A stretch of 64,000 nt of DNA from Agathobaculum butyriciproducens. Its GTDB lineage: Bacteria; Bacillota; Clostridia; Oscillospirales; Butyricicoccaceae. Both the position numbers and the translations under genes were made by a program. The stretch spans positions 124,001 to 188,000 of the forward strand of contig QEKJ01000002.1 of assembly GCA_003096535.1 (NCBI GenBank). The letters run 5' to 3'. Every line of letters begins with the position of its first letter. Within the stretch, counting starts at the first letter, position 1. Below, in pieces: positions 8,104 through 16,562 of the stretch. The notes below the pieces were generated by a model. The model was not told the origin of the DNA. It was given only the letters and a program-made list of their open reading frames with translations, and did no database searches.

Positions 8104-8979
8104 TTACTTCTTTACGATTTCCTTGCCGAAAGGACCATCATAGTCGAAGAAGCCCTTGCCGGTCTTAACGCCCAGCCAGCCGGCACGAACCATCTGACGC
8201 ATCAGCGGATGCGGACGGTACTTCGGGTCGCCGGTCTCGCGGTACAGCGTCTCCATGATTGCGAGGTTTACATCGTGGCCAACAAGGTCAGCGGTGTGCA
8301 GCGGGCCGGACTTCATGCCTGCGCCAAGCTGCATAGCAATGTCGACATCAGCAGGGGAAGCGATGCCATCAGCAACGATACCCATTGCCTCGTTCATCAT
8401 CGGGATCAGGATGCGGTTTACAACGAAACCGGGACCTTCCTTAACGGCAATCGGGGTCTTGCCCAGGGATGCCATCAAGTCAAATGCGGTCTGGAAGGTT
8501 TCGTCCGAAGTCTGGATCGCGCGGGTAACCTCAACCAGCTTCATGATCTGAGCCGGGTTGAAGAAGTGGCAGCCGATGAACTTGTCCGAACGCTGCGGGA
8601 TGCAGGCAGCCATCTCGGTGATGGACAGACCGGAAGTGTTGGAAGCGAAGATGGTGTGAGCGGGGCAAATCTTGTCCAGATCCTCCAGCAGGTCCTTCTT
8701 CAGATCCATGCGCTCCAGAATAACTTCCATGACGAAGTCAGCATTGGCAGCGTCCTTGCGGTCAACCGAGGTCTTGAGGGAAGCAAGCAGCTCGTCCTTG
8801 CGCTCTGCGGTCATCTTGCCCTTGCTTACGAGGAACTCGTAATCGTGTGTGATAACGGTCTTGCCGCGCTCGGTGAACTCCGGCTTGATGTCGATCATGG
8901 TAACGTCATGACCTGCGTTCAGGAATACCTCAGTGATGCGTGCGCCCATGTTGCCAGCGCCGAATACACAAACTTTCAT
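8104..8979 (-). CDS. hbd: 3-hydroxybutyryl-CoA dehydrogenase
   Basis: Interconverts acetoacetyl-CoA and 3-hydroxybutyryl-CoA with NAD(P)H, the second step of the acetyl-CoA to butyrate route. It has 291 aa. The Rossmann motif GAGNMG is at 7-12, the SNTSGLSI block near 113-120, and the catalytic pair His138 (GCHFFNPAQIMKLVEV) and Glu150. GPGFVVNR precedes the C-terminal helical domain. It is the last gene of the thl-crt-hbd run, 117 bases after crt and separated from it by a hairpin. Confidence 0.95.
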   Translation of the reverse strand: MKVCVFGAGNMGARITEVFLNAGHDVTMIDIKPEFTERGKTVITHDYEFLVSKGKMTAERKDELLASLKTSVDRKDAANADFVMEVILERMDLKKDLLEDLDKICPAHTIFASNTSGLSITEMAACIPQRSDKFIGCHFFNPAQIMKLVEVTRAIQTSDETFQTAFDLMASLGKTPIAVKEGPGFVVNRILIPMMNEAMGIVADGIASPADVDIAMQLGAGMKSGPLHTADLVGHDVNLAIMETLYRETGDPKYRPHPLMRQMVRAGWLGVKTGKGFFDYDGPFGKEIVKK

Positions 8980-9049
8980 GCTAAAATTAACCTCTCTCTC
9001 TCACTCTTTGCGGATGGATGAACAGGTATTGCGAATATTGATTAGTCAA

Positions 9050-9081
9050 AACCGCACAATCCGGTTTTGAATTGTGCGGTT
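9050..9081 (-). terminator. Hairpin between crt and hbd
   Basis: AACCGCACAAT (9050-9060) pairs perfectly with ATTGTGCGGTT (9071-9081). The minus-strand continuation TTTGACTAAT is only weakly T-rich, so it may attenuate or protect mRNA rather than fully terminate. Confidence 0.6.
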
Positions 9082-9096
9082 CTGCTGTCTCAATGC

Positions 9097-9915
9097 TTAC
9101 TTATTCTTGAATTCCTTAGCCGGCTTGTCGCGGTTCTTGTCCAGGAAGTAAGCCATGCCGTACTTCTGATCCTCGGTAGCGAAGCACTGTGCGAAGCAGT
9201 TGCCCTCGAACTTCAGAGCGGAGTTCAGGTCGGTCTGCATGCCAACGTTTACAGCTTCCTTAACCAGGGAAACAGCGATCGGAGCCTGAGCAGCGATCTC
9301 CTCGGCCAGCTTTACAGCCTCGTCGAGCAGGTTTTCCAGCGGATATACGTAGTTAACCAGGCCCATGTTCAGAGCGTCCTGAGCGGTGTAGTTAGCGCGA
9401 GCAGTGTACAGCATTTCCTTAGCCTTGCCTGCGCCTACGAGGCGAGCCAGACGCTGGGTGCCGCCGCAGCCCGGGGTGATGCCCAGACCAACTTCAGGCT
9501 GACCGAAGGAAGCGTTCTCGGAAGCGAGACGGATGTCGCAGGACATAGCCAGCTCGCAGCCGCCGCCGAGGCAGAAGCCGTTGATGGCAGCGATAACCGG
9601 ACGCTTGAAGTTCTCGATCTTCCAGCAAACGCGGTTGGACTCGTTGCCGAACAGCTTGCCCTCTGCACAGGTCTTGGTAGCCATCTCGGAGATGTCAGCG
9701 CCTGCAACGAAGGAGTTAACGGTCTTGCCCTTCTTGTTAACGGTGGAAGAACCGGTCAGAACTACTGCATAAACGTTGTCCAGATCCTTAGCCAGCTCGT
9801 CGAATGCCTCTTCCAGCTGTGCGTACATGTCGGTGGACAGAGCGTTCATAGCCTTCATGTGCTCGATCTTAACGATCGCAACATGACCCTTTTTTTCGAT
9901 TACTACGTCAGTCAT
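9097..9915 (-). CDS. crt: 3-hydroxybutyryl-CoA dehydratase (crotonase)
   Basis: Dehydrates 3-hydroxybutyryl-CoA to crotonyl-CoA. It is a 272-aa enoyl-CoA hydratase family protein. It has the oxyanion-hole segment SFVAGADISEM near 68-78, INGFCLGGGCELAMSCD with Glu121, and FGQPEVGLGITPGCGGTQR with Glu141. Both catalytic glutamates are present. It lies downstream of thl across a 265-base spacer full of hairpins. Crotonyl-CoA is also the product of the nearby abfD enzyme. Confidence 0.95.
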   Translation of the reverse strand: MTDVVIEKKGHVAIVKIEHMKAMNALSTDMYAQLEEAFDELAKDLDNVYAVVLTGSSTVNKKGKTVNSFVAGADISEMATKTCAEGKLFGNESNRVCWKIENFKRPVIAAINGFCLGGGCELAMSCDIRLASENASFGQPEVGLGITPGCGGTQRLARLVGAGKAKEMLYTARANYTAQDALNMGLVNYVYPLENLLDEAVKLAEEIAAQAPIAVSLVKEAVNVGMQTDLNSALKFEGNCFAQCFATEDQKYGMAYFLDKNRDKPAKEFKNK

Positions 9916-9946
9916 TTTTAAGACTTCCTTTCAGAATATGTGCTAT

Positions 9947-10173
9947 GAGCGTAAAACGCTCAAAAGCAATCTCCGTTCGGAGATTACCAAACATCCAAAG
10001 GATGTTTGCAGTCAAAATAGAACAGAAGCGTGCTTCTGTTCGTAAAAACCCGCGACATGCGCGTGGGTTTTTACACCCCGACCCAGCCGCCGTGGGCGGC
10101 GTCGTTCGGGTATCCAAAATCAGTTTCTACGGAACTGATTTTGGTATATAGGGGGCTTTTGAAGCCCCCTATA
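9947..10173 (-). repeat. Array of eight consecutive hairpins in the thl-crt spacer
   Basis: Inverted repeats follow almost without gaps. Pairs are 9947-9952/9956-9961, 9968-9975/9978-9985, 9988-9996/10000-10008, 10020-10029/10032-10041 and 10042-10051/10065-10074. Then come a nested pair 10077-10081/10106-10110 enclosing 10086-10091/10095-10100, 10114-10125/10133-10144, and 10147-10158/10162-10173. Most stems are perfect, and all differ in sequence. None has a proper T-run on the minus strand, so simple tandem terminators do not explain it. Confidence 0.9.
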
Positions 10174-10180
10174 GCAAGAT

Positions 10181-11368
10181 TTACTTGCAGAGCTCGTCGC
10201 GCTCAACGATGATAGCTTCGCCCATACCGCCGCCGATACACATGGTAGCCAGACCGATGGTCAGGTCGCGCTTGATCATTTCGTAGATCAGGGTGGTGGT
10301 GATGCGGCAGCCGGCTGCACCGATCGGGTGACCCAGAGCGATTGCGCCGCCGTTTACGTTAACCTTGTCCATATCAAAGCCAAGCTCACGGTTAACAGCA
10401 GCAGCCTGTGCAGCAAATGCCTCGTTGGACTCGATCAGGTCGAGGTCAGCAACGGTCAGACCTGCGCGGGACAGAGCCTGACGGGTGGACTCGATCGGGC
10501 CTACGCCCATGATGGACGGATCGCAGCCTACAGAGCCCCAGGCACGAACCTTAGCCAGCGGCTTGAGACCGTTTGCCTTAACGAACTCCTCGGAAGCGAT
10601 GATCATTGCAGCGCCTGCATCGTTGATGCCGGAAGCGTTGCCTGCGGTTACGGTGCCGTCCTTCTTGAATGCCGGGCGCAGCTTGCCGAGGATCTCCAGA
10701 GTGGTGTTCGGCTTTACATGCTCGTCGGTATCAAAGATAACGGTTTCCTTCTTCTTCTTAACTTCGATCGGAACGATCTCGTCCTTGAAGCGGCCGTTAG
10801 CGATGGCAGCAGCAGCCTTCTGCTGGGAAGCGAGAGCGATCTCGTCCTGCATCTCGCGGGTGATGCCGTACTTTTCAGCTACGTTTTCTGCAGTGATGCC
10901 CATGTGGTACTGGTTGAATACATCAAATACGCCGTCGTATACCATCATGTCGACCAGCTTCTTGTCGCCCATGCGAGCACCCCAGCGGGTATCGCGGGAG
11001 ATGTACGGAGCACCGGACATAGACTCGCAGCCGCCTACCAGCATCATCTTGTTCTCGCCGGAACGGATGATCTGGGTGCCGAGGGAGATGGCACGCATGG
11101 AGGAAGCGCAAACCTTGTTCAGGGTCATAGCCGGGGTGGTGATCGGCAGACCGGACTTCAGGCAAACCTGACGTGCTACGTTCTGGCCTACGCCGCCCTG
11201 CAGTACCTGACCGAACAGAACCTCGTCGATTGCTTCCTTGTCAACGCCTGCACGCTCGATAGCTGCCTTTGCAGCAGCGGTGCCAAGCTCGGAGGAGTGT
11301 ACATCGCGGAGGGTGCCGCCGTAAGTGCCGATTGCAGTACGGGCAGCGGAACAGATGTAAACGTTCAT
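10181..11368 (-). CDS. thl: Acetyl-CoA acetyltransferase (thiolase)
   Basis: Condenses two acetyl-CoA to acetoacetyl-CoA, entry to the butyrate route. It has 395 aa, typical for biosynthetic thiolases. The nucleophile is Cys87 ([12 protein letters not shown]). His347 ([16 protein letters not shown]) and Cys377 (MCIGGGMG) complete the active site. The start is preceded by AAAAGGAGAAACAGCT. It is first in the thl-crt-hbd group and has its own promoter and a leader hairpin. Confidence 0.95.
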   Translation of the reverse strand: MNVYICSAARTAIGTYGGTLRDVHSSELGTAAAKAAIERAGVDKEAIDEVLFGQVLQGGVGQNVARQVCLKSGLPITTPAMTLNKVCASSMRAISLGTQIIRSGENKMMLVGGCESMSGAPYISRDTRWGARMGDKKLVDMMVYDGVFDVFNQYHMGITAENVAEKYGITREMQDEIALASQQKAAAAIANGRFKDEIVPIEVKKKKETVIFDTDEHVKPNTTLEILGKLRPAFKKDGTVTAGNASGINDAGAAMIIASEEFVKANGLKPLAKVRAWGSVGCDPSIMGVGPIESTRQALSRAGLTVADLDLIESNEAFAAQAAAVNRELGFDMDKVNVNGGAIALGHPIGAAGCRITTTLIYEMIKRDLTIGLATMCIGGGMGEAIIVERDELCK

Positions 11369-11392
11369 TTAGCTGTTTCTCCTTTTCTACTG

Positions 11393-11420
11393 ATGCGGCG
11401 AAAAAACTATGCCGCCGCAT
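11393..11420 (-). promoter_or_regulatory. Leader hairpin before thl
   Basis: ATGCGGCG (11393-11400) pairs with CGCCGCAT (11413-11420). It lies in the 5' untranslated region shortly before the ribosome site. It could affect mRNA stability or attenuation. Confidence 0.5.
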
Positions 11421-11455
11421 GGTGATGGAAACTCGATTTTCTTGAGTTCGTTAAT

Positions 11456-11484
11456 ATTTTATCAAACCATTCGGCAGAATGCAA
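11456..11484 (-). promoter_or_regulatory. thl: Candidate thl promoter
   Basis: On the minus strand TTGCAT (11479-11484), a 17-base spacer and TAAAAT (11456-11461) lie about 90 bases before the thl start and past the end of the CoA-transferase gene. Confidence 0.6.
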
Positions 11485-11559
11485 GGGAAACTGGTCGATT
11501 CTGTAAAATTATATGAAAAGGCCGGTTTCCGTTTGCATAATCTGCACAAATAGAATTGA

Positions 11560-13116
11560 TCAGTCGTTAGCCAGACCCATCAGCTCGTCACGGAAGATGC
11601 GAGCGTCCATGGTCTTGATCTCGTCAGCCATCTTCGGAACGAATTCCATCTGGTCGAGGATCTGGGTCTGCAGGTCGATGCCCGGAGCGATCTCGGTCAG
11701 GGTAACGCCTTCCGGACGCAGCTCAAATACGCAGCGCTCGGTGATGTACAGAACCGGCTGATGTACCTCGTTAGCGTAATCGCCGGAGAAGGTGATGTGC
11801 TCAACCTGCTTAACGAACTTCTTCTTAGCGCCTTCCTGGGTGATAACGAGCTTGCCGTCCTTGCACTCAGTCTTGAGGCCCTTTGCAGTGAAGGTGCCGC
11901 AGTAAACAACCTTCTTGGCGTTCTGGGTGATGTCGATGAAGCCGCCTGCACCTGCCAGACGGGTGCCGAACTTGGATACGTTCAGGTCGCCGTTCGGAGC
12001 AGTCTCAGCCAGGCCGAGGAATGCAACGTCAAGGCCGCCGCCCTGATAGAAGTCGAACTGTACGTTGTGCGGGATGATGCACTGTGCGTTAGCAGCAGCG
12101 CCGAACTGGGTGCCGCCGTACGGTACACCTGCGATGGAGCCTGCCTCAACGGTCAGGGTCATCTTGTCGGAGATGCCTTCTTCAGCAGCTACGTTAGCGA
12201 TCTTCTCCGGTGCGCCGGTGCCGAGGTTTACGATAGCGTCCTGCGGCAGCTCCATAGCAGCGCGGCGGGCGATGATCTTCTTAGCGTCCATCGGGATCGG
12301 CGGGATAGCGTCAACCGGGATGCGGAACTCGCCGGTCAGCGCGCCGTCGTACGGCATGCCGAGGCACTGCATGTTCTCCTCCTCGGTGCCGACTACAACA
12401 GAGTCAACATAGATGCCCGGGATAGCAACCAGCTTCGGGTCCAGAGAGCCGCCCTGTACGATCTTCTCAACCTGAACGATTACCTTGCCGCCGGAGTTCT
12501 TGCAGGCCTGAGCCATAGCAGTTACGTCCAGAGGACCGATCTCACGATGTACGGTGCAGTTGCCGTACTCATCGCAGTAGGAAGCACGCAGGAATACAAC
12601 GTTGATCGGGAAGCCCTTGTACAGCAGGCGCTCCTGACCCTCGATGTTAACGATCTTTACCAGATCTTCCTTGGTAACGTCGTTCAGCTTGCCGCCGCCG
12701 TTGCGCGGGTCAGCGAAGGTCTTCAGGCCAACGTGAGTGATGGTGCCGATGTTGTGAGCAGCGATATCGCGGTACATGTGCGAGATAACGCCCTGCGGCA
12801 GGTTGTAAGCCTCGATCTTGTTGTTCAGAGCCAGCTCGCCGAGCTTCGGAGCACGGTCCCAGTGGCCGCCGATAACGCGCTTAACCATGCCTTCATGGCC
12901 GTAATGGTCACCGCCGGTGCCATCGCGGTGGCCCTGACCGGCTGCAAAGAACAGGGTCAGGTTCTGCGGGTGGCCGGTCTCAAGAAAACGCTTCTCGAGA
13001 GCCTTGGACAGGGTCTCCGGGCAAGCACAGGATACGAAACCGCCGGTAGCAATGGTATCGCCGTCCTGAACCTTCAGAGCAGCTTCCTCCGGGGTGATGA
13101 TGCTTACTTTCTTCAT
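11560..13116 (-). CDS. Acyl-CoA:acetate/propionate CoA-transferase (Pct/YdiF type)
   Basis: Transfers CoA between short-chain acids through a glutamyl-CoA thioester. It has 518 aa, with both family-I halves fused in one chain as in propionate CoA-transferase. The catalytic glutamate is probably Glu324 in TVEAGSIAG, the same number recalled for Clostridium propionicum Pct. The ATG at 13116 follows GGAGG, so upstream in-frame codons are not needed. Between abfD and thl, it could activate 4-hydroxybutyrate with acetyl-CoA, since no dedicated 4-hydroxybutyrate CoA-transferase is in the cluster. Substrate is inference. Confidence 0.88.
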   Translation of the reverse strand: MKKVSIITPEEAALKVQDGDTIATGGFVSCACPETLSKALEKRFLETGHPQNLTLFFAAGQGHRDGTGGDHYGHEGMVKRVIGGHWDRAPKLGELALNNKIEAYNLPQGVISHMYRDIAAHNIGTITHVGLKTFADPRNGGGKLNDVTKEDLVKIVNIEGQERLLYKGFPINVVFLRASYCDEYGNCTVHREIGPLDVTAMAQACKNSGGKVIVQVEKIVQGGSLDPKLVAIPGIYVDSVVVGTEEENMQCLGMPYDGALTGEFRIPVDAIPPIPMDAKKIIARRAAMELPQDAIVNLGTGAPEKIANVAAEEGISDKMTLTVEAGSIAGVPYGGTQFGAAANAQCIIPHNVQFDFYQGGGLDVAFLGLAETAPNGDLNVSKFGTRLAGAGGFIDITQNAKKVVYCGTFTAKGLKTECKDGKLVITQEGAKKKFVKQVEHITFSGDYANEVHQPVLYITERCVFELRPEGVTLTEIAPGIDLQTQILDQMEFVPKMADEIKTMDARIFRDELMGLAND

Positions 13117-13160
13117 GTTTATCAATCCTCCTGATAATAGTGCGACCGGTTTTACAGTGG

Positions 13161-13436
13161 TCACGCCTGTGACGTGAAAGACCTGATTCTATCTATCGCC
13201 TGCGGAATCTCATCCGCTGCGGCAACAACAACACGGTGCGCGGCCTCGATCTCCTCATAGAGATACGGGCAGCCGGTGCAGCCGCGCAGGATCAGCAGTA
13301 CGTCATAAGGAACACCGTCCTCCGGATAGGAGAATGAGGCGGTGTCCTGCAGGGCAGCGCAAATTGCCTTGTAGGCGTCTCCGCGCTCATAGCGCGGATT
13401 GCAGCCGCCGCAGAATTTTACCGTGCAGCGCAGCAA
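13161..13436 (-). CDS. Small cysteine-rich protein with CGGCNPR motif (91 aa)
   Basis: Unassigned protein. It starts at TTG 13436, nine bases after AAAGGGG; the TTG at 13445 abuts that site and is less likely. It has FCGGCNPRYERG near the N-terminus and RGCTGCPYLYEE in the second half. These two CxxC pairs could hold a metal or iron-sulfur cluster or act in redox. It lies 44 bases before the CoA-transferase, same strand, after abfD, so a role in 4-hydroxybutyrate fermentation (for example supplying the oxygen-sensitive dehydratase) is possible but unproven. Confidence 0.7.
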   Translation of the reverse strand: MLRCTVKFCGGCNPRYERGDAYKAICAALQDTASFSYPEDGVPYDVLLILRGCTGCPYLYEEIEAAHRVVVAAADEIPQAIDRIRSFTSQA

Positions 13437-13496
13437 GGCGCACAACCCCTTTCAAGATGTTTCCATATGGGAACAGTATGGTATAACGCAAACACA

Positions 13497-13523
13497 GGCA
13501 CTCACGGGTGCTCCATGAGTGCC
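13497..13523. terminator. Hairpin after abfD
   Basis: GGCACTCA (13497-13504) pairs with TGAGTGCC (13516-13523). There is no good T-run on either side, so termination may be partial. Confidence 0.45.
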
Positions 13524-13540
13524 TATAGTTTGCTCAGAGA

Positions 13541-14986
13541 TTACTTGATGCGAGCAATCTTCTTTGCCAGTTCCTTCTTCATTTCAAGGTTGGACTGACG
13601 GGCAATCATGATGCGCTGAGCCTGCGGCGAGCCTGCACCGTGCATGGACTCCGGCAGATAGCCGACAGCTGCAGTACCCATGGTCATGTTCTCGATCAGG
13701 CGCAGCAGACGCATACGATCCTCGGTCGGAACGGAAGCAACGCCCTTGAGGTACTTCTCGATGTACGGCTTGAGCTCCGGGTTGCGGTAATCAGCCTCGG
13801 ACGGCTGGGTTACCATCAGGCCGCCTGCCAGATCCTGTGCCAGACGAGCGATCTCGTATGGGAAGCGGGTAACGTTCTGCTTGCAGACGTTGGCCAGCAG
13901 CAGGTCGATCAGGTAGTTGCCTGCCTTGGTCTTGGTGCCCTGAGAGGAGCAAGCGATACCGCAGCAGTACAGGGTCTCGTTCAGGTGGGTCATCTCGATC
14001 AGCTTGTCCTTAACGTGGGAAGCCTTGGAGGAGCCAGCCATCTCGCCAGCCAGAGCGGTAGCGCCGATCAGAACGTCGCCTACGCCGACCTTGCAGCCGC
14101 CGTAAGACTGGCGGTGATAGCCTGCGAAACGCTCTACAATCATGCCGGCAAACTTAACTTCGCCGTTCAGGAAGATGCGGTCGTTCGGAACGAATACACG
14201 GTCGAAGATAACGAGAACTTCGTGGCCGCCGTATACCTTGTTGCCAACGTCGATGTCGTTGTACTCTTCAATCTTGCGGGTGTCGCAGGACTGACGGCCG
14301 TAGATCAGGGTGATGCCCTTGGAATCGGTCGGTACAGCGAAGGAGATCGCGTAGTCCTCGTCGCCCTCGCGCATGGAGATGGTCGGCATTACCAGAACCT
14401 CGTGAGAGTTTACAAAGCCGGTCTGGTGAGCCTTAGCGCCGGTAACGTATACGCCGTCAGCGGTGCGCTCTACAACGTGCAGGAACAGATCCGGGTCAGC
14501 CTGCTTGGACGGAGCGAGGGAACGGTCGCCCTTAACGTCGGTCATAGCGCCGTCAACTGCGAGGTCCTCATCCTGCACGCGGGTCAGGAACTTGAGGAAG
14601 TTCTCGTGGTACTTGGTGCCGCAAGCCTCGTCGATCTCGTAGGTGGAGGAGAATACAGCGTTCATAGCGTCCATGCCTACGCAGCGCTGGAAGCAGGCTG
14701 CAGTCTTCTGACCGAGCAGACGCTGCATCTTAACCTTCTTGATCAGGTCGTCGGTGGACTGATGCATGTGGGTGAAGCGGTTGATCTTCTTGCCGGAGAT
14801 GTGGGAGGTAGCAGTCATCAGATCCTGATACTGCGGGTCCTCAGCCAGCTCGTAGGTAGCGGCGAAGGAGTTCAGGGAAGGACGGATAACCGGGTCGTCA
14901 ACCGGATTCTCTACCTTCTTGCCGAACATATACAGATTGAGGTTCAGCTTGCGCAGGGACTCAATGTACTGGTCTTTGGTCATCAT
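13541..14986 (-). CDS. abfD: 4-hydroxybutyryl-CoA dehydratase / vinylacetyl-CoA isomerase
   Basis: Oxygen-sensitive [4Fe-4S] flavoenzyme converting 4-hydroxybutyryl-CoA to crotonyl-CoA through a ketyl radical. It has 481 aa. The four cluster ligands known from Clostridium aminobutyricum (Cys99, Cys103, His292, Cys299) are all present with a one-residue offset: Cys98, Cys102 (AACFQRCVG), His291 and Cys298 (GYHRQSYGGCK). It has the acyl-CoA-dehydrogenase-like fold typical of the family. The start is ATGATG after AAAGGATAC. It lies downstream of 4hbD beyond a strong terminator, so some expression may be independent. Confidence 0.95.
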   Translation of the reverse strand: MMTKDQYIESLRKLNLNLYMFGKKVENPVDDPVIRPSLNSFAATYELAEDPQYQDLMTATSHISGKKINRFTHMHQSTDDLIKKVKMQRLLGQKTAACFQRCVGMDAMNAVFSSTYEIDEACGTKYHENFLKFLTRVQDEDLAVDGAMTDVKGDRSLAPSKQADPDLFLHVVERTADGVYVTGAKAHQTGFVNSHEVLVMPTISMREGDEDYAISFAVPTDSKGITLIYGRQSCDTRKIEEYNDIDVGNKVYGGHEVLVIFDRVFVPNDRIFLNGEVKFAGMIVERFAGYHRQSYGGCKVGVGDVLIGATALAGEMAGSSKASHVKDKLIEMTHLNETLYCCGIACSSQGTKTKAGNYLIDLLLANVCKQNVTRFPYEIARLAQDLAGGLMVTQPSEADYRNPELKPYIEKYLKGVASVPTEDRMRLLRLIENMTMGTAAVGYLPESMHGAGSPQAQRIMIARQSNLEMKKELAKKIARIK

Positions 14987-15042
14987 AAGTGATCAAGTAT
15001 CCTTTCTCATTACAATTTGGTACACATAACATGAATAAAGAA

Positions 15043-15076
15043 AATAGGGCGGGGAGACGGGACTCCCCGCCCTATT
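15043..15076 (-). terminator. Terminator after 4hbD
   Basis: A perfect 14-bp GC-rich stem (15043-15056 with 15063-15076) has a 6-base loop. On the minus strand it is followed by TTTTCTTTATT. Confidence 0.85.
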
Positions 15077-15095
15077 CAGGCGTTACATGCGGAAA

Positions 15096-16277
15096 TTAGA
15101 AGCACTCTTTGTATACGCGCTCGCTGAGCTCGATGCTCCACGGACGGTAAGAGTTGGTGATCAGACGCTGCTGGTTTGCATCAACAGACAGTGCAAATGC
15201 CTTAACGTCCTCTTCCTTGAAGCCGTACTCATGCAGCGGCTTCAGGTGCAGAACCTTCTCCAGGGTTACGTTCAGGGTGCGCAGAGCGTCTTCCTTGGTG
15301 CAGCCCAGGCAGCGAGCAACGATTTCCTTGAACTTGCCCAGCTCGCCAGCCGGCTCGTACTCGTCGTACATCTCGAGGATCTTGCCGAACAGAGCGTAGT
15401 TGGACTCACCGTGCGGAACATGGTAGGTGCCGCCGAGCGGGAAGGACATGCCGTGTACGGTTGCACAGCCAGCCTTCAGGAATGCGATGCCTGCGAACAG
15501 GGAAGCATGAACGAACTCGCCGAGGTAATCCATACGAGCGTCCGGGCCTTCCAGAGCGATGCGGCGGAAGCCCTCGAGGATCATCTCCATAGCCTTAACG
15601 GAGAACATCTCGGAGGTAACAGTCTTGCGGTGCGGGGACAGGAAAGACTCGGTAGCGTGGATCAGAGCATCGATAGCGGATGCTGCGAACGGCTTGTACG
15701 GCAGGGTCTTGAGCAGATCCGGAACCAGGCAAACCTTGTTCGGGATGATGTCGTCGGAAACCAGGCCGAGCTTGGTATCGCCGCCGGTCAGCTTGCCGTC
15801 CTTCTCGTCCTTAACGATAGCAACAGAAATGTTGGTAACCTCAGAACCGGTACCGCAGGTGGTCGGGATAGCGATAACTTCCTTCTCATGTACAACAGGC
15901 TCGCGCTTGAAGTACAGCTCATGTACGGAGGTCGGGCGCTTGCAGCCGAGCAGCTTGCAAAGGTCCATGATAGCACCGCCGCCTACTGCGATTACGCGGT
16001 CGTAGGAATCGTACGGAATAGCCTCGTACATGGTCTCGATCATAGCCTCGGAAGGCTCGCCTGCACCGAACTTCTCCTGGAATACGAACTTGCTCTTGAG
16101 GCCAAGCTCTTCCATGAAGGGCTTGTAGATGAATTCGTTGGTCAGAACGACGTCGCGCTCGCCCAGCTTGAACTCCTCAGCGAAAGCACCAAAGGTGTCA
16201 AACTTGTAAATAGTCGGGGCAATGACGATCTCTCTCTTGTCCTTCATCAGGGAGGCGCTGAAAGCATCCATAGCCAT
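15096..16277 (-). CDS. 4hbD: 4-hydroxybutyrate dehydrogenase (iron-containing alcohol dehydrogenase)
   Basis: Reduces succinic semialdehyde to 4-hydroxybutyrate with NADH, linking 4-aminobutyrate or succinate breakdown to butyrate. It is a 393-aa group III alcohol dehydrogenase. Motifs are the nucleotide-binding AVGGGAIMDLCK, PTTCGTGSEVTN, and metal-ligand regions DALIHATESFLS and GMSFPLGGTYHVPHGESN. The ATG at 16277 has GGAGATG eight bases upstream; a longer frame would absorb this site. A near-consensus promoter lies upstream. The next gene in the pathway, abfD, is adjacent. Confidence 0.92.
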   Translation of the reverse strand: MAMDAFSASLMKDKREIVIAPTIYKFDTFGAFAEEFKLGERDVVLTNEFIYKPFMEELGLKSKFVFQEKFGAGEPSEAMIETMYEAIPYDSYDRVIAVGGGAIMDLCKLLGCKRPTSVHELYFKREPVVHEKEVIAIPTTCGTGSEVTNISVAIVKDEKDGKLTGGDTKLGLVSDDIIPNKVCLVPDLLKTLPYKPFAASAIDALIHATESFLSPHRKTVTSEMFSVKAMEMILEGFRRIALEGPDARMDYLGEFVHASLFAGIAFLKAGCATVHGMSFPLGGTYHVPHGESNYALFGKILEMYDEYEPAGELGKFKEIVARCLGCTKEDALRTLNVTLEKVLHLKPLHEYGFKEEDVKAFALSVDANQQRLITNSYRPWSIELSERVYKECF

Positions 16278-16366
16278 AGTAGAAACATCTCCATTCAAAA
16301 ATTTTATAAAAGGCCGTGCGGCTTTTTATTACATGATTTTACAGGGTGGTTTTTTCCTGTGTTCTT

Positions 16367-16395
16367 ATTGTAGCAAATTTGCGCCAAAACTTCAA
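16367..16395 (-). promoter_or_regulatory. 4hbD: 4hbD promoter
   Basis: On the minus strand TTGAAG (16390-16395), a 17-base spacer and TACAAT (16367-16372) lie about 90 bases before the start codon, beyond the ABC-transporter terminator. Confidence 0.7.
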
Positions 16396-16458
16396 CACAA
16401 ACAAACAATAATTTCATCAAAAATTGACCAACTAAACCTGTACAAAAAGACAATAAAA

Positions 16459-16483
16459 AGTCCCGCAATCTTATTACGGGACT
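16459..16483 (-). terminator. Terminator of the amino-acid ABC transporter operon
   Basis: AGTCCCG (16459-16465) pairs with CGGGACT (16477-16483). A T-rich run follows on the minus strand. Confidence 0.8.
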
Positions 16484-16562
16484 ATTTTAACGTATTTATT
16501 GTGATTTGTAAATGGGGTAATGGTGAAAAGTACCGAAAAGTTTTTGTATAATTTTCCGTTCT

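Noticed and set aside
9947..10173. CRISPR-like array
   Set aside because: The stems are all different, there is no constant repeat with regular spacers, and no cas genes are present.
11761..13134. Long plus-strand frame opposite the CoA-transferase gene (457 aa)
   Set aside because: It is the mirror of a well-identified enzyme gene with strong codon bias; the protein resembles nothing and has no ribosome site.
13640..14992. Long plus-strand frame opposite abfD (450 aa)
   Set aside because: All known cluster-ligand residues lie on the minus-strand product; the plus frame is a by-product of codon usage.
15087..16373. Long plus-strand frame opposite 4hbD (428 aa)
   Set aside because: Same antisense effect; it also runs through the 4hbD promoter and terminator.
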